Source: Akkermansia sp. (GTDB lineage: Bacteria > Verrucomicrobiota > Verrucomicrobiia > Verrucomicrobiales > Akkermansiaceae). Taken from it: DNA of 53,274 nt. The translations under genes were made by a program, and so were the position numbers. The notes beneath the pieces are model-generated. The model did no database searches. It was not told the DNA's origin and worked only from the letters and a program-made list of their open reading frames with translations. Each line of letters begins with the position of its first letter. Position 1 is the stretch's first letter. This document shows positions 16,536-25,501 of this stretch, piece by piece. The DNA lies in contig JAFQEY010000025.1 in the NCBI GenBank assembly GCA_017398765.1, positions 1-53,274 of the forward strand, read 5' to 3'.

Positions 16536-17151
16536 GCTGCTTCTCGCTGTCGGCCTGCGTTTGCGAGCAGATGTGGCTGATTTTGGCATAGCCCGCCCCA
16601 ATACCCAAGGTAGGGATGAGAGCCCCGGTCATGACAATGGATGCAGGTAAGTCAATGCCTACTGCGAGAATGGCAGCTAACGGATACGCGTAGTAGCGGT
16701 GAGCATCTGTGCCGGGACTGCCGCAGACGGCGGATGAGGCTTGCGGTGTGAATTGTCGGTCGACGGTCACTTTCCTGGCTTGCGTGGGTATGGACGTCAG
16801 ATAGCGAGCTGTGGCGCGGAATCGCTCCGGCTTTTTTGTTTCACGCCCGGGGAAGTCGTGGTATAGTTCGATGAACACTTCGCGCGGGTTACTGTCTGTC
16901 AGTTCAAACCCCGATTCGGGAGACTGATAGAGAATACTGTTGATGGGAACCCCACGTTGGATGCCTCGCCCCTTTCCCAGATAGCCGCAGGCGTAGAATT
17001 TATCCTCCACCTGCCAGATGCTCTGTATGGGCGTGCGCAGTACCAGAACTTCATCTGCCACCAGAGCACGGCGCGCTGCATATTGATGGACGGTGCTGAT
17101 GCAGCTGCTCAGCAGCAGGGAGGACAACAGAAGTAAGGAAAAAATCTTCAT
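16495..17151 (-). CDS. Lipoprotein, YceK/DUF1375-like
   Basis: A 218-residue protein with a clear lipoprotein signal (MKIFSLLLLSSLLLSSC, Cys17). Near the C-terminus, PLAAILAVGIDLPASIVMTGALIPT resembles the conserved IDLP-S-x-DT-x-x-P motif of YceK-type lipoproteins of unknown function. The longer open frame upstream is not needed. Its end overlaps the 3' end of alr by 41 nt on the opposite strand. A hairpin in the short gap before lpxD acts on the upstream unit, so this gene is probably separate from lpxD, yet I see no good promoter. Confidence 0.75.
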   Translation of the reverse strand: MKIFSLLLLSSLLLSSCISTVHQYAARRALVADEVLVLRTPIQSIWQVEDKFYACGYLGKGRGIQRGVPINSILYQSPESGFELTDSNPREVFIELYHDFPGRETKKPERFRATARYLTSIPTQARKVTVDRQFTPQASSAVCGSPGTDAHRYYAYPLAAILAVGIDLPASIVMTGALIPTLGIGAGYAKISHICSQTQADSEKQLSDTPSATSGQGR

Positions 17152-17164
17152 AGGTGCAGGTGTG

Positions 17165-17198
17165 AAAAATCCCCGGCATACCGATGTGTGTGCCGGGG
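17165..17198 (-). terminator. lpxD terminator
   Basis: On the minus strand, CCCCGGCA pairs with TGCCGGGG, followed by ATTTTT. It lies about 20 bp after the lpxD stop. Confidence 0.8.
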
Positions 17199-17218
17199 AT
17201 GTGAATGTTGTACGTCTG

Positions 17219-18292
17219 TCAGGACTGCTCACCGGACATGGCCTGCTGAATGAGAGCCTCGATTTCGGCGGCTTTCTTCTTCAGGTTCATGAATTCCTTG
17301 AGAGCATCCGGCAGCTTGCGAAGGGCGGCAAACTGGCGGGCTGCGTCCTTGGCCGGGCATGCGGGAGCTCCCCAGTATGCCTGACCACCGTCCAGACTGG
17401 ACATGACGCCAGTGCGGGCGGCCAATACGGCCTTATCGCCGACGGAAAGGTGACCACCCAGACCAACCTGTGCAGCAATGGTAACATAGTTGCCGATGGT
17501 GGTGGAGCCGGCCGCGCCGCTCTGGGCACAGATGATGGTATGCTTGCCGATGGTGCAGTTGTGGCCAATCTGAACCAGGTTGTCAATCTTGGAACCCTCA
17601 CCGATAACGGTTCGCCCGAAGCGCGCGCGATCGATGGTGGTGTTGGCACCGATGTCTACATTATCTTCCAGCACCACGATGCCCACCTGGTCAATGGTGT
17701 CGTAGCACCCGGTTTCCGGGTTGAGCAGGAAGCCGAAACCATCGCCGCCGATGACAGCCCCGGGCTGGATGACGACCTTGTTGCCGATGATGCAGCGCTC
17801 ACGCACGACTACCCGTGCATAGAACTTGCAGTTCTCACCGATTTCCACGCCCTTGCCGATAACACAGCCGGGGCCGATGTCTGTCCCGTCACCGATGCTG
17901 ACGCCGCCCTCAATGACGGCATTGGGACCGATGCAGACTTTCTCCGGATTCAGCCTGGCTGTGGGGTCAACCACTGCCGTGGGATGAATACCGGGGGTGA
18001 ACTCGGTTACGGCCTTCATGAAATGACCCACCAGTGCATTAAAGGCAAGGGAGGGGTTTTCCACTTCAATGTAAGCCGGGCCCTCCGGGTACTGCGGCAG
18101 TGCAGGGGGAACCAGCACGGCAGATGCCTTGGTAGTAAGGAAATCCTGGAAATATTTTTCATTGCCCAGGAAAGAGATATCACCGGAGCAGGCTTCGGAT
18201 AAAGTGTTGACTCCGGAGATGGAAATCTCCGGAGTCTCACCGATAAGCTTGCCCCCGGTGAGCTGCAGAACGTCATTCAGAGAGAGGTTCAT
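17219..18292 (-). CDS. lpxD: UDP-3-O-acylglucosamine N-acyltransferase
   Basis: LpxD adds the second acyl chain in lipid A synthesis (UDP-diacylglucosamine formation). The 357-residue protein has the N-terminal LpxD domain (LSLNDVLQLTGGKL, with SEACSGDISFLGN), then a long left-handed beta-helix of hexapeptide repeats (for example IGPNAVIEGGVSIGDGTDIGPGCVIG) and a C-terminal helix. The catalytic His lies in LVQIGHNC. ATG 18292 gives the standard N-terminus. The gene follows skp/ompH by 22 bp, a pairing also known in Proteobacteria, and shows that the cell makes an LPS outer membrane. Confidence 0.96.
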   Translation of the reverse strand: MNLSLNDVLQLTGGKLIGETPEISISGVNTLSEACSGDISFLGNEKYFQDFLTTKASAVLVPPALPQYPEGPAYIEVENPSLAFNALVGHFMKAVTEFTPGIHPTAVVDPTARLNPEKVCIGPNAVIEGGVSIGDGTDIGPGCVIGKGVEIGENCKFYARVVVRERCIIGNKVVIQPGAVIGGDGFGFLLNPETGCYDTIDQVGIVVLEDNVDIGANTTIDRARFGRTVIGEGSKIDNLVQIGHNCTIGKHTIICAQSGAAGSTTIGNYVTIAAQVGLGGHLSVGDKAVLAARTGVMSSLDGGQAYWGAPACPAKDAARQFAALRKLPDALKEFMNLKKKAAEIEALIQQAMSGEQS

Positions 18293-18314
18293 AACGCTCA
18301 GATGGGGCGAATGT

Positions 18315-18980
18315 TTACTTGGCGGGCTCGGCTGCCGGCTCAGCGGCGGGTGCACCGCTGCCGTACAGGCGCTTCAGCTCAGCGTCCGGGTCAAAGCCTT
18401 CGGGAGCGCCGGCATTGAGCTTGGCGAGCACTTCGGGAGTGATATCGAAGCTCTGCTTGATGTGGGGGAACACGGGAGTGGCAATGCCGATTTCCTGACG
18501 GGGGGAGATTGCCCCGTTGTCAACAATGATGTCCAGACCACGCTCCTCTGCGGAGGATTTGATGGCTCCCATCACTTCTTCCATCAGCAGTCGCATCTCG
18601 CGGTTGCGGAGCTCGCGGAATGCAACGGAGCGGCGCTGTACGAAATCTTTCAGCTCCTGATCTGCAGCCTTGATTTCGTTCATCTTGGTGTTGTTTTTCT
18701 CCCGCAGATTGGCAATAGCCGAGTCAGAAAGGCTGGAGTCGTACTGAGCGCGAATTTTTTTGATGTCCTCCTGAAGCTTGAGAAGCTTTTCCTCACGGGG
18801 TTTGACATCAGCCTTGATGTCGGCCAGCTGCTTCTGCAGAGAGTTCTCTGTATCAAAGCGCTTGTAGAACTTGGCATAGAGCTCGGTCACATTGACGGAA
18901 GCAATTTTGAGTTCGGCCTGAGCTGTTGCGGCCAGGGCACACAGCGACATGACAGCGGTGGTAATGATGGGGAACTTCAT
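18315..18980 (-). CDS. skp: Periplasmic OmpH/Skp-family chaperone
   Basis: A 221-residue protein with a signal peptide (MKFPIITTAVMSLCALAATAQA), then a highly charged coiled coil (about residues 50-140, rich in Lys, Glu and Leu heptads) as in Skp/OmpH. Skp holds outer-membrane proteins in the periplasm. The C-terminal extension (about 150-221) ends in an Ala/Pro/Glu tail not found in E. coli Skp. The start at 18980 places the signal peptide correctly. It heads a two-gene unit with lpxD. The promoter is at 19036-19009 with a leader of about 22 nt. Confidence 0.9.
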   Translation of the reverse strand: MKFPIITTAVMSLCALAATAQAELKIASVNVTELYAKFYKRFDTENSLQKQLADIKADVKPREEKLLKLQEDIKKIRAQYDSSLSDSAIANLREKNNTKMNEIKAADQELKDFVQRRSVAFRELRNREMRLLMEEVMGAIKSSAEERGLDIIVDNGAISPRQEIGIATPVFPHIKQSFDITPEVLAKLNAGAPEGFDPDAELKRLYGSGAPAAEPAAEPAK

Positions 18981-19008
18981 ATTAGTCTGTACTGTTTGGA
19001 TATTGTGC

Positions 19009-19036
19009 ATTTTACTGCATCGATAAACTAAGTCAA
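19009..19036 (-). promoter_or_regulatory. skp-lpxD promoter
   Basis: On the minus strand: TTGACT (19036-19031), 16-bp spacer, TAAAAT (19014-19009). The start site is about 19002, so the leader is about 22 nt. It lies just after the mscS stop. Confidence 0.6.
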
Positions 19037-19062
19037 GCAGATGATGTGTCAGAAAATTAATT

Positions 19063-19962
19063 TTAGCTTAAATTTGGGGTTTGCTGACATGAAATAACGC
19101 TTCTCGTGGGGTAGGGGATGTTGATGCCAACTTGTCGGAATTCCTGAAGCAGGTTGTTGGCAAATCTAAACCGCACTTCATGGTAATCGCTTGTTTTGCA
19201 CCAGGCTCCTATGTGTAAATCAAGAGAGCTTTCTCCAAAACCGCTGAACAGGATAACGGGTGCCGGGGTGCCGGTAAACTTGGGTTCGTTATCGATGAGG
19301 CGGAGAATGACTTCCCGAACTTGCTCCAGATCGCTGGAGTAATCTACTCCAAGTTCAAAGTCGCAGCGGCGCAATTCATTGCCGGTAACATTGACTACGG
19401 GGTTCTTGATGAGTGATTCGCAGGGAATTCGAACCAGAGAGTTGTCTGCCTGCCGAAGGGTGATGGAGAGAAGATTAACCGCTTCTACGGAGCCTTCCAT
19501 TCCGACGGCCCGGATATAGTCTCCGATACGGATACTGCGTTCTCCCATAATAAAGAGTCCGCTGATGATGTTGCTGAGGGTGGTTTGAGCAGCAAAGCCG
19601 ATGGCGACACCGACCACGCCCGCTGCACCCAGAATGCTGATGAGGTCTACCCCGACAGCGCGCAAGCCCTGCACCAGAGCAAAGGTCCACACCAGAGCGT
19701 ACAAGCCCTTGCGGATAAAACCGGCCAGCTGGAGCGGCAGCCGATCCGGCAGTCGGCGTGTGAGCCTGGAGATGACAAATGAGAGAATACTTGCTATAAC
19801 TATACAGAGTGTCAGGTGAAACCAGCCGCTGTGCAGGAATTGAAGAGTCAGCTCAACGATTTCATCGGATGCGCTTTCCACGGCATCTCCTGCCCGGCTC
19901 ATCATGGTGTCTGCGGGAAGTGTCATGCCCGGCATTTTATCTCTAACACGGTGCTTTGTCAT
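19063..19962 (-). CDS. mscS: Small-conductance mechanosensitive channel (MscS family)
   Basis: MscS channels open under membrane tension and release solutes in osmotic downshock. The 299-residue protein has about three membrane segments, with the pore helix in GAAGVVGVAIGFAAQTTLSNIISGLFIM, followed by the beta-domain motif ERSIRIGDYI and a cytoplasmic alpha/beta domain ending in INIPYP. An earlier in-frame ATG (19995) lies upstream of the TATAAT box, so ATG 19962 was chosen. It is divergent from pyrH. Confidence 0.93.
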   Translation of the reverse strand: MTKHRVRDKMPGMTLPADTMMSRAGDAVESASDEIVELTLQFLHSGWFHLTLCIVIASILSFVISRLTRRLPDRLPLQLAGFIRKGLYALVWTFALVQGLRAVGVDLISILGAAGVVGVAIGFAAQTTLSNIISGLFIMGERSIRIGDYIRAVGMEGSVEAVNLLSITLRQADNSLVRIPCESLIKNPVVNVTGNELRRCDFELGVDYSSDLEQVREVILRLIDNEPKFTGTPAPVILFSGFGESSLDLHIGAWCKTSDYHEVRFRFANNLLQEFRQVGINIPYPTRSVISCQQTPNLS

Positions 19963-19974
19963 CAAGAAAACGTC

Positions 19975-20003
19975 ATTATAACGCGAAAACTTCACGCTGG
20001 CAC
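19975..20003 (-). promoter_or_regulatory. mscS promoter
   Basis: On the minus strand: GTGCCA (20003-19998), 17-bp spacer, consensus TATAAT (19980-19975). The start site near 19968 leaves 5-6 nt before ATG 19962. Confidence 0.5.
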
Positions 20004-20068
20004 ATTTTAGACTCGCTTTTTAGACCCGAAAGTGGCAAAGTAGAAGGGAACTGAAACAACATTTTAAC

Positions 20069-20800
20069 ATGAGCGAGCATACTCAACCGGTATATAAGCG
20101 TATTCTCCTGAAATTGAGCGGCGAGGCACTTCGTGCGCCCGGTAGTAAGGATAACATCTCTCCCGAAATCGTTGCCCGCATTGCCCGAGAGATTGCTGAG
20201 GCTCAGCAGACGGGGGATTTGCAGATTGCCATTGTAGTGGGTGGCGGCAATATATGGCGTGGTGCCAAGGCCAGCGTGCGTGGTATGGATCGCCCGACCG
20301 CTGACTATGTGGGTATGCTTGCCACGGTGATGAATGCACTTTCTATTTGCTCTGCGGTGCAGGAAGCCGGGGTGCCCTGTCATGTTCACAGTGCCATTGA
20401 GATGAAGAATGTGGCAGAGCCCTACGTTCGCAACATCGCCCGCAAGCAGCTTCGCAACGGAGAGGTTGTCGTATTCGCTGCCGGCACGGGTAATCCTTTC
20501 TTCAGCACAGATACAGCCGCCGCGCTGCGAGCCTGTGAAATTAACGCAGAGGTGGTGATGAAGGCGACCTCTGTGGATGGTGTTTACACCGCAGACCCCA
20601 AGACTGACCCCACGGCCACGCGTTTTGATGCCATTTCCTATGAGGAATGTATTTCCCGTAACCTCAAGGTGATGGATCAGACCGCCTTCACGCTGTGTAA
20701 GGATAACAACAAGCCGATTATGGTGTTTGACATGCATCAGCCCGGCAATATCACCCGTGCGCTCCTGGGTGAGAAAATCGGCACGGTTATCAGCAAATAA
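20069..20800 (+). CDS. pyrH: Uridylate kinase
   Basis: PyrH phosphorylates UMP to UDP. The 243-residue protein of the amino-acid-kinase fold shows YKRILLKLSGEAL at the start, the glycine loop VVGGGNIWRG, GTGNPFFSTDTAAALRA and VDGVYTADPK, all standard. It begins the cluster pyrH-frr-bactofilin. The first two are neighbours in most bacteria (usually after rpsB-tsf, which are not present here). A purine-rich AGAAGGG lies 22 nt upstream and is too far to be a good Shine-Dalgarno. Confidence 0.97.
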   Translation: MSEHTQPVYKRILLKLSGEALRAPGSKDNISPEIVARIAREIAEAQQTGDLQIAIVVGGGNIWRGAKASVRGMDRPTADYVGMLATVMNALSICSAVQEAGVPCHVHSAIEMKNVAEPYVRNIARKQLRNGEVVVFAAGTGNPFFSTDTAAALRACEINAEVVMKATSVDGVYTADPKTDPTATRFDAISYEECISRNLKVMDQTAFTLCKDNNKPIMVFDMHQPGNITRALLGEKIGTVISK

Positions 20801-20835
20801 TCATTTTTTACAAACAATACACACAGATAACAACA

Positions 20836-21402
20836 ATGGACGAAGAAACACTCCTGTTGGAAGTAGAGACCTCCATGGAGGAAGCAATGGAGCACATGTT
20901 GACCGATTTCGGCGGCGTGCGCACCGGCAAGGCTTCTCCCTCTCTGGTGGATAACATGGACATCTACGTTGCCTCTTACGGCACGAGCATGAAGCTCAAG
21001 AGCATTGCCGTGGTTTCCACCCCGGATGCCCGTTCCATTCTCATTCAACCCTTTGACCCCAGCACGCTCAACGATATCAAGAAAGCCATCGCTGAGAGCC
21101 GTCTGAATATCACTCCCATCATTGATGCCCGCTCCGTGCGTCTGCCCATTCCTGAGCTGTCCGGCGAGCGCCGCAAGGAGCTCTGCAAGTATGTGAAGAG
21201 TCTGGCAGAGGATACTAAGGTGCGCGTGCGCGCTGCCCGTAAGACCGGTATGGACGGTATCAAGAAGATGAAGGCCGATAACGTTCTCACTGAGGACGGC
21301 GTGCGCACTGTAGAAGACAAGGTGCAGAAGCTTACGGACAAGTACACCAAGAAGATTGACGAGCTTTCCGAATCCAAGCAGAAGGAAATCATGACGGTGT
21401 AA
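20836..21402 (+). CDS. frr: Ribosome recycling factor
   Basis: RRF, together with EF-G, splits the ribosome after termination. The 188-residue protein has the two-domain arrangement: the coiled-coil ends (EEAMEHMLTDFGGVRTGKASPSLV and the C-terminal VEDKVQKLTDKYTKKIDELSESKQKEIMTV) and the central beta domain (STPDARSILIQPFDPSTL), with the conserved LTEERRKEL-type motif seen as LSGERRKELCKYVK. It follows pyrH by 35 bp and is presumably cotranscribed. Confidence 0.98.
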   Translation: MDEETLLLEVETSMEEAMEHMLTDFGGVRTGKASPSLVDNMDIYVASYGTSMKLKSIAVVSTPDARSILIQPFDPSTLNDIKKAIAESRLNITPIIDARSVRLPIPELSGERRKELCKYVKSLAEDTKVRVRAARKTGMDGIKKMKADNVLTEDGVRTVEDKVQKLTDKYTKKIDELSESKQKEIMTV

Positions 21403-21437
21403 TTGCAACGACAATTCCTATTTTCCATTTTAACATT

Positions 21438-21758
21438 ATGAGCACTCCTACCACAAATGTTCTGGCCTCCGGTATAGAGATTATCGGTTCCATCCGTTTT
21501 CAGAACGACATGCACATCGACGGCAAGATTGACGGTGAGATTCTCTCCGAATCCGGCAAAGTGACCATTGGTCAGATGGCGGATATTAAGGGGGACATCA
21601 ACGCCGGAGAGGTTCACGTGTACGGTCATGTGAACGGCAATGTGCGCAGCAACCGCTGCCACCTCAGCGGCAACGCCGCCGTGATGGGTGATATCACCAC
21701 CGGTGAGCTCTCCATGGAGCAGGGCGCCCGTCTCAGCGGTCGTGTTGAAATCGGTTAA
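21438..21758 (+). CDS. Bactofilin (polymer-forming cytoskeletal protein)
   Basis: A 106-residue protein that is almost entirely the bactofilin beta-helix domain. Short repeats with the family pattern are visible: EIIGSIRFQNDMHIDGKIDGEI, GKVTIGQMADIKGDINAGEV, VYGHVNGNVRSNR. Bactofilins polymerise without nucleotide and organise cell-wall enzymes or cell shape. The lack of long disordered tails makes this a minimal form. It follows frr by 35 bp. A strong terminator comes after it, so pyrH, frr and this gene are one unit. Confidence 0.92.
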   Translation: MSTPTTNVLASGIEIIGSIRFQNDMHIDGKIDGEILSESGKVTIGQMADIKGDINAGEVHVYGHVNGNVRSNRCHLSGNAAVMGDITTGELSMEQGARLSGRVEIG

Positions 21759-21789
21759 TCCGTTTTCATTTGACCACGCACTGGATTTG

Positions 21790-21845
21790 ATGCGCCGACC
21801 TGTTATACCGCTCGGTAAACGGCGGTATTGGTCGGCGCATTTTTT
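21790..21845 (+). terminator. Terminator of the pyrH-frr-bactofilin unit
   Basis: A long hairpin: ATGCGCCGACC pairs with GGTCGGCGCAT, inside which ATACCGC pairs with GCGGTAT, followed by TTTTTT. It lies about 30 bp after the bactofilin stop. Confidence 0.92.
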
Positions 21846-21859
21846 GCGTCATCCGCTTC

Positions 21860-23497
21860 GTGTACAAGCTCTTTTCAGCACTGGCATTATCTCTGCTGCT
21901 GGTTTCGTGTGATGAGCGTGACTCATCGCAGAAAGCGGCGGCGGAGGGTATCCTGCTGGTGGGGAACAATCAGGAGCCGCTCAGCCTTGACCCGCATAAG
22001 GCTACATCTGTAGCAGACGGAAAAATCATCACCGCGCTTCTGGAGGGGCTGGTGCGGCCGGATGCGGAGGAGGCCGCACGTGTACACCCCGGAGCTGCGG
22101 AATCATGGGAGCACAATGACGCTGCGGATGAGTGGACATTTCATCTGCGGCAAGATGGTGTCTGGAGTGATGGAAAGCCGGTGACGGCACAGGATTTTGC
22201 CTACGCTTTCCGGCGCATGCTGCACCCGCAGTTTGCGGGAAAGTACGCAGAGATGCTTTATCCTCTGCGGAACGCGGAAGCGTATAACCGCGGTGAGTGC
22301 CCGTGGGAGGACGTGGGCGTGTCCACGCCGGATTGCCATACCCTGCGCCTGACTCTCAATGGCCCCACGCCGCACCTGCTGCAGCTTCTGCTGCATTTCA
22401 CCTGGTGCCCGGTGCCTGCTCATGCGGTGGAAGCCGCCGGGGGCATGCTGGACAGGCGCAGCCTCTGGACCCGGCAGAAAAACTGGGTGGGCAACGGTGC
22501 GTACGTGCTTGCCGGACATCGGCATAATGATTATCTGGCCGTATCTGCTAATCCTCGGTATTGGCGTGCGGCTGAAGTAAGGAATAAGGGTGTACGTTTT
22601 CTGCCCATTGTAAACGGCTACACGGAAACTCGCATGTTTCTGGACGGTAAGCTCCACATCACCAATAATGTGCCGCCGGAGTTGATTTCCGTAGCCCGCA
22701 CACGTGCGCCGGAAGCATATTGTCAGGATCCGTATTACTGCACTATTTTTTACCGCTTGAATACCACACGCCCGCCGTTGAATGATGTGCGGGTGCGGCG
22801 CGCGCTTTCTCTGGCCGTAGACCGTGATGCGTTGGTTCAAAAAGTGGTTCGCGGGGCGGGGCGTGCGGCATTCGGTTTCACCCCCGGCGGTGCGGGTTAT
22901 GCTGCCGTCCGCCGTGCGGAAGAGCACCTGAGCCGTGCTGAACAGGTGCAAGAAGCTCAGCGGCTGCTGGCAGAAGCCGGGTATCCCGCCGGCAAGGGAT
23001 TCCCGATGCTGGAGCTGATGACGACCTCTCGCGATGTGCAGCGGGTGATGGCTGAAACCGTGCAGGCCATGTGGAAGGAAATGCTGGGTATTCATGTGGA
23101 AATTCGTTCTTGTGAGTGGACTGCCTACAAGGCGGCACAGCAGAACATGGACTATGACATTTCCTCCTCCTCCTGGAGCGGTGATTATCTTGACCCTGCC
23201 ACTTTTATTGAACTGTGGCGCAGCGGCGGTGGTAACAACTGCACCGGGTGGGGAAATGCTGCGTGTGATGCCGCATTGGAGGCCGCCCGCACGGCGGTTT
23301 CAGCAGAGACGCGCCGGGAGCATCTCCGCCGTGCAGAGGAAAATATGCTCAGCGAGCAGCCAATTATCCCCCTTTATTGGAGTGAGAGAACCTATCTCAA
23401 ATCCCCTGCCGTGAGCGGTTGGCACCCGCTTATTCTGGATAATCACCCCTTGGATGCCGTGCGGGTGTCAACATCTCCCCGGAAACAAACACCATGA
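21860..23497 (+). CDS. oppA: Peptide ABC transporter substrate-binding lipoprotein (OppA-like)
   Basis: A 545-residue family 5 solute-binding protein. It starts with GTG (no better start nearby) and a lipoprotein signal, LFSALALSLLLVSCDE, with Cys17. The mature domain has the OppA signature LDPHKATSVADGKIITALLEGLVRPD and WTFHLRQDGVWSDGKPVTAQDFAYAFRRMLHP. Such proteins bind oligopeptides at the outer face of the inner membrane. The stop overlaps the oppB start (ATGA), showing translational coupling. No promoter was clear. The gene begins 14 nt after the upstream terminator's T run. Confidence 0.94.
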   Translation: MYKLFSALALSLLLVSCDERDSSQKAAAEGILLVGNNQEPLSLDPHKATSVADGKIITALLEGLVRPDAEEAARVHPGAAESWEHNDAADEWTFHLRQDGVWSDGKPVTAQDFAYAFRRMLHPQFAGKYAEMLYPLRNAEAYNRGECPWEDVGVSTPDCHTLRLTLNGPTPHLLQLLLHFTWCPVPAHAVEAAGGMLDRRSLWTRQKNWVGNGAYVLAGHRHNDYLAVSANPRYWRAAEVRNKGVRFLPIVNGYTETRMFLDGKLHITNNVPPELISVARTRAPEAYCQDPYYCTIFYRLNTTRPPLNDVRVRRALSLAVDRDALVQKVVRGAGRAAFGFTPGGAGYAAVRRAEEHLSRAEQVQEAQRLLAEAGYPAGKGFPMLELMTTSRDVQRVMAETVQAMWKEMLGIHVEIRSCEWTAYKAAQQNMDYDISSSSWSGDYLDPATFIELWRSGGGNNCTGWGNAACDAALEAARTAVSAETRREHLRRAEENMLSEQPIIPLYWSERTYLKSPAVSGWHPLILDNHPLDAVRVSTSPRKQTP

Positions 23498-24423
23498 CTC
23501 GACTTCTTCTCAAACGTCTGTTACAGGGGGTGCTGGTGGTTGTGGTGCTGCAGACCATCACCTTTTTTCTGGTTCGCTTGCTGCCCGGTAACCCCTTTCT
23601 GGGAGAGCGTAAACTGCCGCAGCATGTCATGGAGCAGCTCAATTCTCTCTATGGATTGGATAAAAGTGCCTGGGTGCAGTACCTGAATTACTGGAAAGGA
23701 ATCATTCTGCACGGCGATTTCGGCCCCTCTCTGGTGCGGGAAGGGGTGCAGGTTTCAGACATCATCGCGCAATCATTTCCTGTGTCTCTGTGGCTGGGCG
23801 TGCTGGGCATGGGCATTGCCGTCTGCATCGGCATACCCGCCGGTATGCTGGCGGCGTGGTGGCGCAACCGCTGGCCGGATGCCCTCATCATGCTCGTTGC
23901 CATGGCAGGTATCTGCATTCCCGCGTTTGTGGTAGCCCCCGTGTTTGGAATCACGCTCGGCATGCATGTGCCGGGACTCAGCGTTGCCGGTTGGGACAAT
24001 CCGCTCTGTGCCGTGCTTCCTGCGCTCACGCTGGGGCTTATCAATGCGGCTTACATTGCCCGTCTGACGCGTGGCGGCATGGCAGAGGTGCTTTCCGCAG
24101 ATTACATTCGCACGGCGCGTGCCAAGGGGGTCGGGGCAGGGCGGTTGCTTTTCGTGCATGCGCTGCGCAGCGGGTTGCTGCCGGCCGTATCTTACCTTGG
24201 CCCGGCGTTTGCTGCACTCATTACCGGTTCTTTTGTGGTGGAAACCTGTTTTCAGGTGCCGGGCATGGGCTTACACTTCGTCAATGCGACCACCGATCGT
24301 GATTATTTCCTCATTCAGGGCTTAGTGTTCTGTTATGGGGTACTCATCGTGCTGGCCAATCTGGTGGTGGATTTGGTGCTCGTGGCACTTAACCCCCAAC
24401 TCCGTTCACAGGGCGCAGCCTGA
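23494..24423 (+). CDS. oppB: Peptide ABC transporter permease (OppB-like)
   Basis: A 309-residue inner-membrane permease with six membrane segments. The OppB/DppB N-terminus (LLLKRLLQGVLVVVVLQTITFFLVRLLPGNPF) and the EAA coupling loop (EVLSADYIRTARAKGVGAGRLLFVHALRSGLLP) that contacts the ATPase are clear. Its start overlaps the oppA stop by 4 nt. It works with oppC 13 bp downstream. Confidence 0.95.
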   Translation: MTRLLLKRLLQGVLVVVVLQTITFFLVRLLPGNPFLGERKLPQHVMEQLNSLYGLDKSAWVQYLNYWKGIILHGDFGPSLVREGVQVSDIIAQSFPVSLWLGVLGMGIAVCIGIPAGMLAAWWRNRWPDALIMLVAMAGICIPAFVVAPVFGITLGMHVPGLSVAGWDNPLCAVLPALTLGLINAAYIARLTRGGMAEVLSADYIRTARAKGVGAGRLLFVHALRSGLLPAVSYLGPAFAALITGSFVVETCFQVPGMGLHFVNATTDRDYFLIQGLVFCYGVLIVLANLVVDLVLVALNPQLRSQGAA

Positions 24424-24436
24424 TAACATTGCTAAT

Positions 24437-25384
24437 ATGAAGATAAGCCCGGACAAAAACGCAGGAAACTCACTCTGGAAAGATGCCCGCCGCCGCCTGA
24501 TGCGGAACCGGGCTGCCGTAGCCTCCCTTATCTTCCTGGTTATCATGCTGCTGGCATGCTTTGTGCTGCCGCTCTTTCCCTGTATTGCCAATCCCAATGC
24601 TACTGATTTGGATAACATTGCCGCAGCCTGCAGTCTGCAGCACCCTTTCGGTACTGACCAGCTGGGGCGCGATTTGCTGGCTCGTGTGCTTTACGGCGGG
24701 CGTATTTCCCTGTTGGTAGGTATTGTGGCAACGGTGGTTGCCTTCATTATCGGGCTTATCTACGGCCTTTTTTCCGGTTATGTAGGCGGGCGGACGGATG
24801 TGCTCATGATGCGCACGGTAGATGTGCTTTTCGCCCTGCCGTTCATTGTGCTGGTCATTGTTTTTTCTCTCAGTATTGAGGAACCCAGCCAGCACCTCAC
24901 CGCCTGGGTGGTGGAACACACGGGGTGGAGCCGCGAAAGCGTGGCTCCCGTGTTGGGGCTGGTACCGCTTTTCATTGCCATTGGTGCGCTGGGCTGGCTT
25001 ACGCTTGCCCGCATTGTCCGCACACAGACCCTTGCTATCAAATCACAGGAGTATGTGCTGGCAGCCCGTTCTCTGGGCTTGAGCCACTGGCGCATCCTCT
25101 TCGGCCACATTGCTCCCAATCTGCTGGGTACGGTAGTTGTGTACACCACGCTGGCGGTGCCGGGTATCATGCTCACGGAATCTACCCTCTCCTTCATCGG
25201 GCTTGGTGTCCGTGCTCCCAATTCCTCCTGGGGCACACTCATCAAGGAAGGTGCTGACCGCATGGAGGCTACCCCGGAGCTGCTCATTTTCCCGGCTCTC
25301 TTTTTCTGCCTGACCCTGCTTGCCCTTAATTTCCTTGGTGACGGCCTGCGAGATGCCATAGACCCCAAATCATCTAAGGATTGA
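24437..25384 (+). CDS. oppC: Peptide ABC transporter permease (OppC-like)
   Basis: A 315-residue permease. The N-terminal part (SLWKDARRRLMRNRAAVASLIFLVIMLLACFVLP) is the OppC N-region. Downstream are the FGTDQLGRDLLARVLYGGRISL motif and the EAA loop (KSQEYVLAARSLGLSHWRILFGHIAPN). ATG 24437 was chosen, since the longer frame overlaps oppB in another frame. No ATPase gene (oppD/F) follows. The next gene is unrelated and has its own promoter, so the ATPases must be encoded elsewhere. Confidence 0.95.
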   Translation: MKISPDKNAGNSLWKDARRRLMRNRAAVASLIFLVIMLLACFVLPLFPCIANPNATDLDNIAAACSLQHPFGTDQLGRDLLARVLYGGRISLLVGIVATVVAFIIGLIYGLFSGYVGGRTDVLMMRTVDVLFALPFIVLVIVFSLSIEEPSQHLTAWVVEHTGWSRESVAPVLGLVPLFIAIGALGWLTLARIVRTQTLAIKSQEYVLAARSLGLSHWRILFGHIAPNLLGTVVVYTTLAVPGIMLTESTLSFIGLGVRAPNSSWGTLIKEGADRMEATPELLIFPALFFCLTLLALNFLGDGLRDAIDPKSSKD

Positions 25385-25466
25385 CCCGGGGGTGACTTAT
25401 CATGAGACTTTTTTGAGTGCGCTCTTCCTGATGAATGGCAAAAGGGGGATTTTACGCACAATCGTC

Positions 25467-25495
25467 TTGACTAAGAGTGGGAACATTTGTAATAT
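25467..25495 (+). promoter_or_regulatory. Promoter of the Bax-inhibitor-like gene (leaderless)
   Basis: TTGACT (25467-25472), 17-bp spacer, TAATAT (25490-25495). The predicted start site, 25502, is the A of the ATG. Confidence 0.6.
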
Positions 25496-25501
25496 GAGCC
25501 C

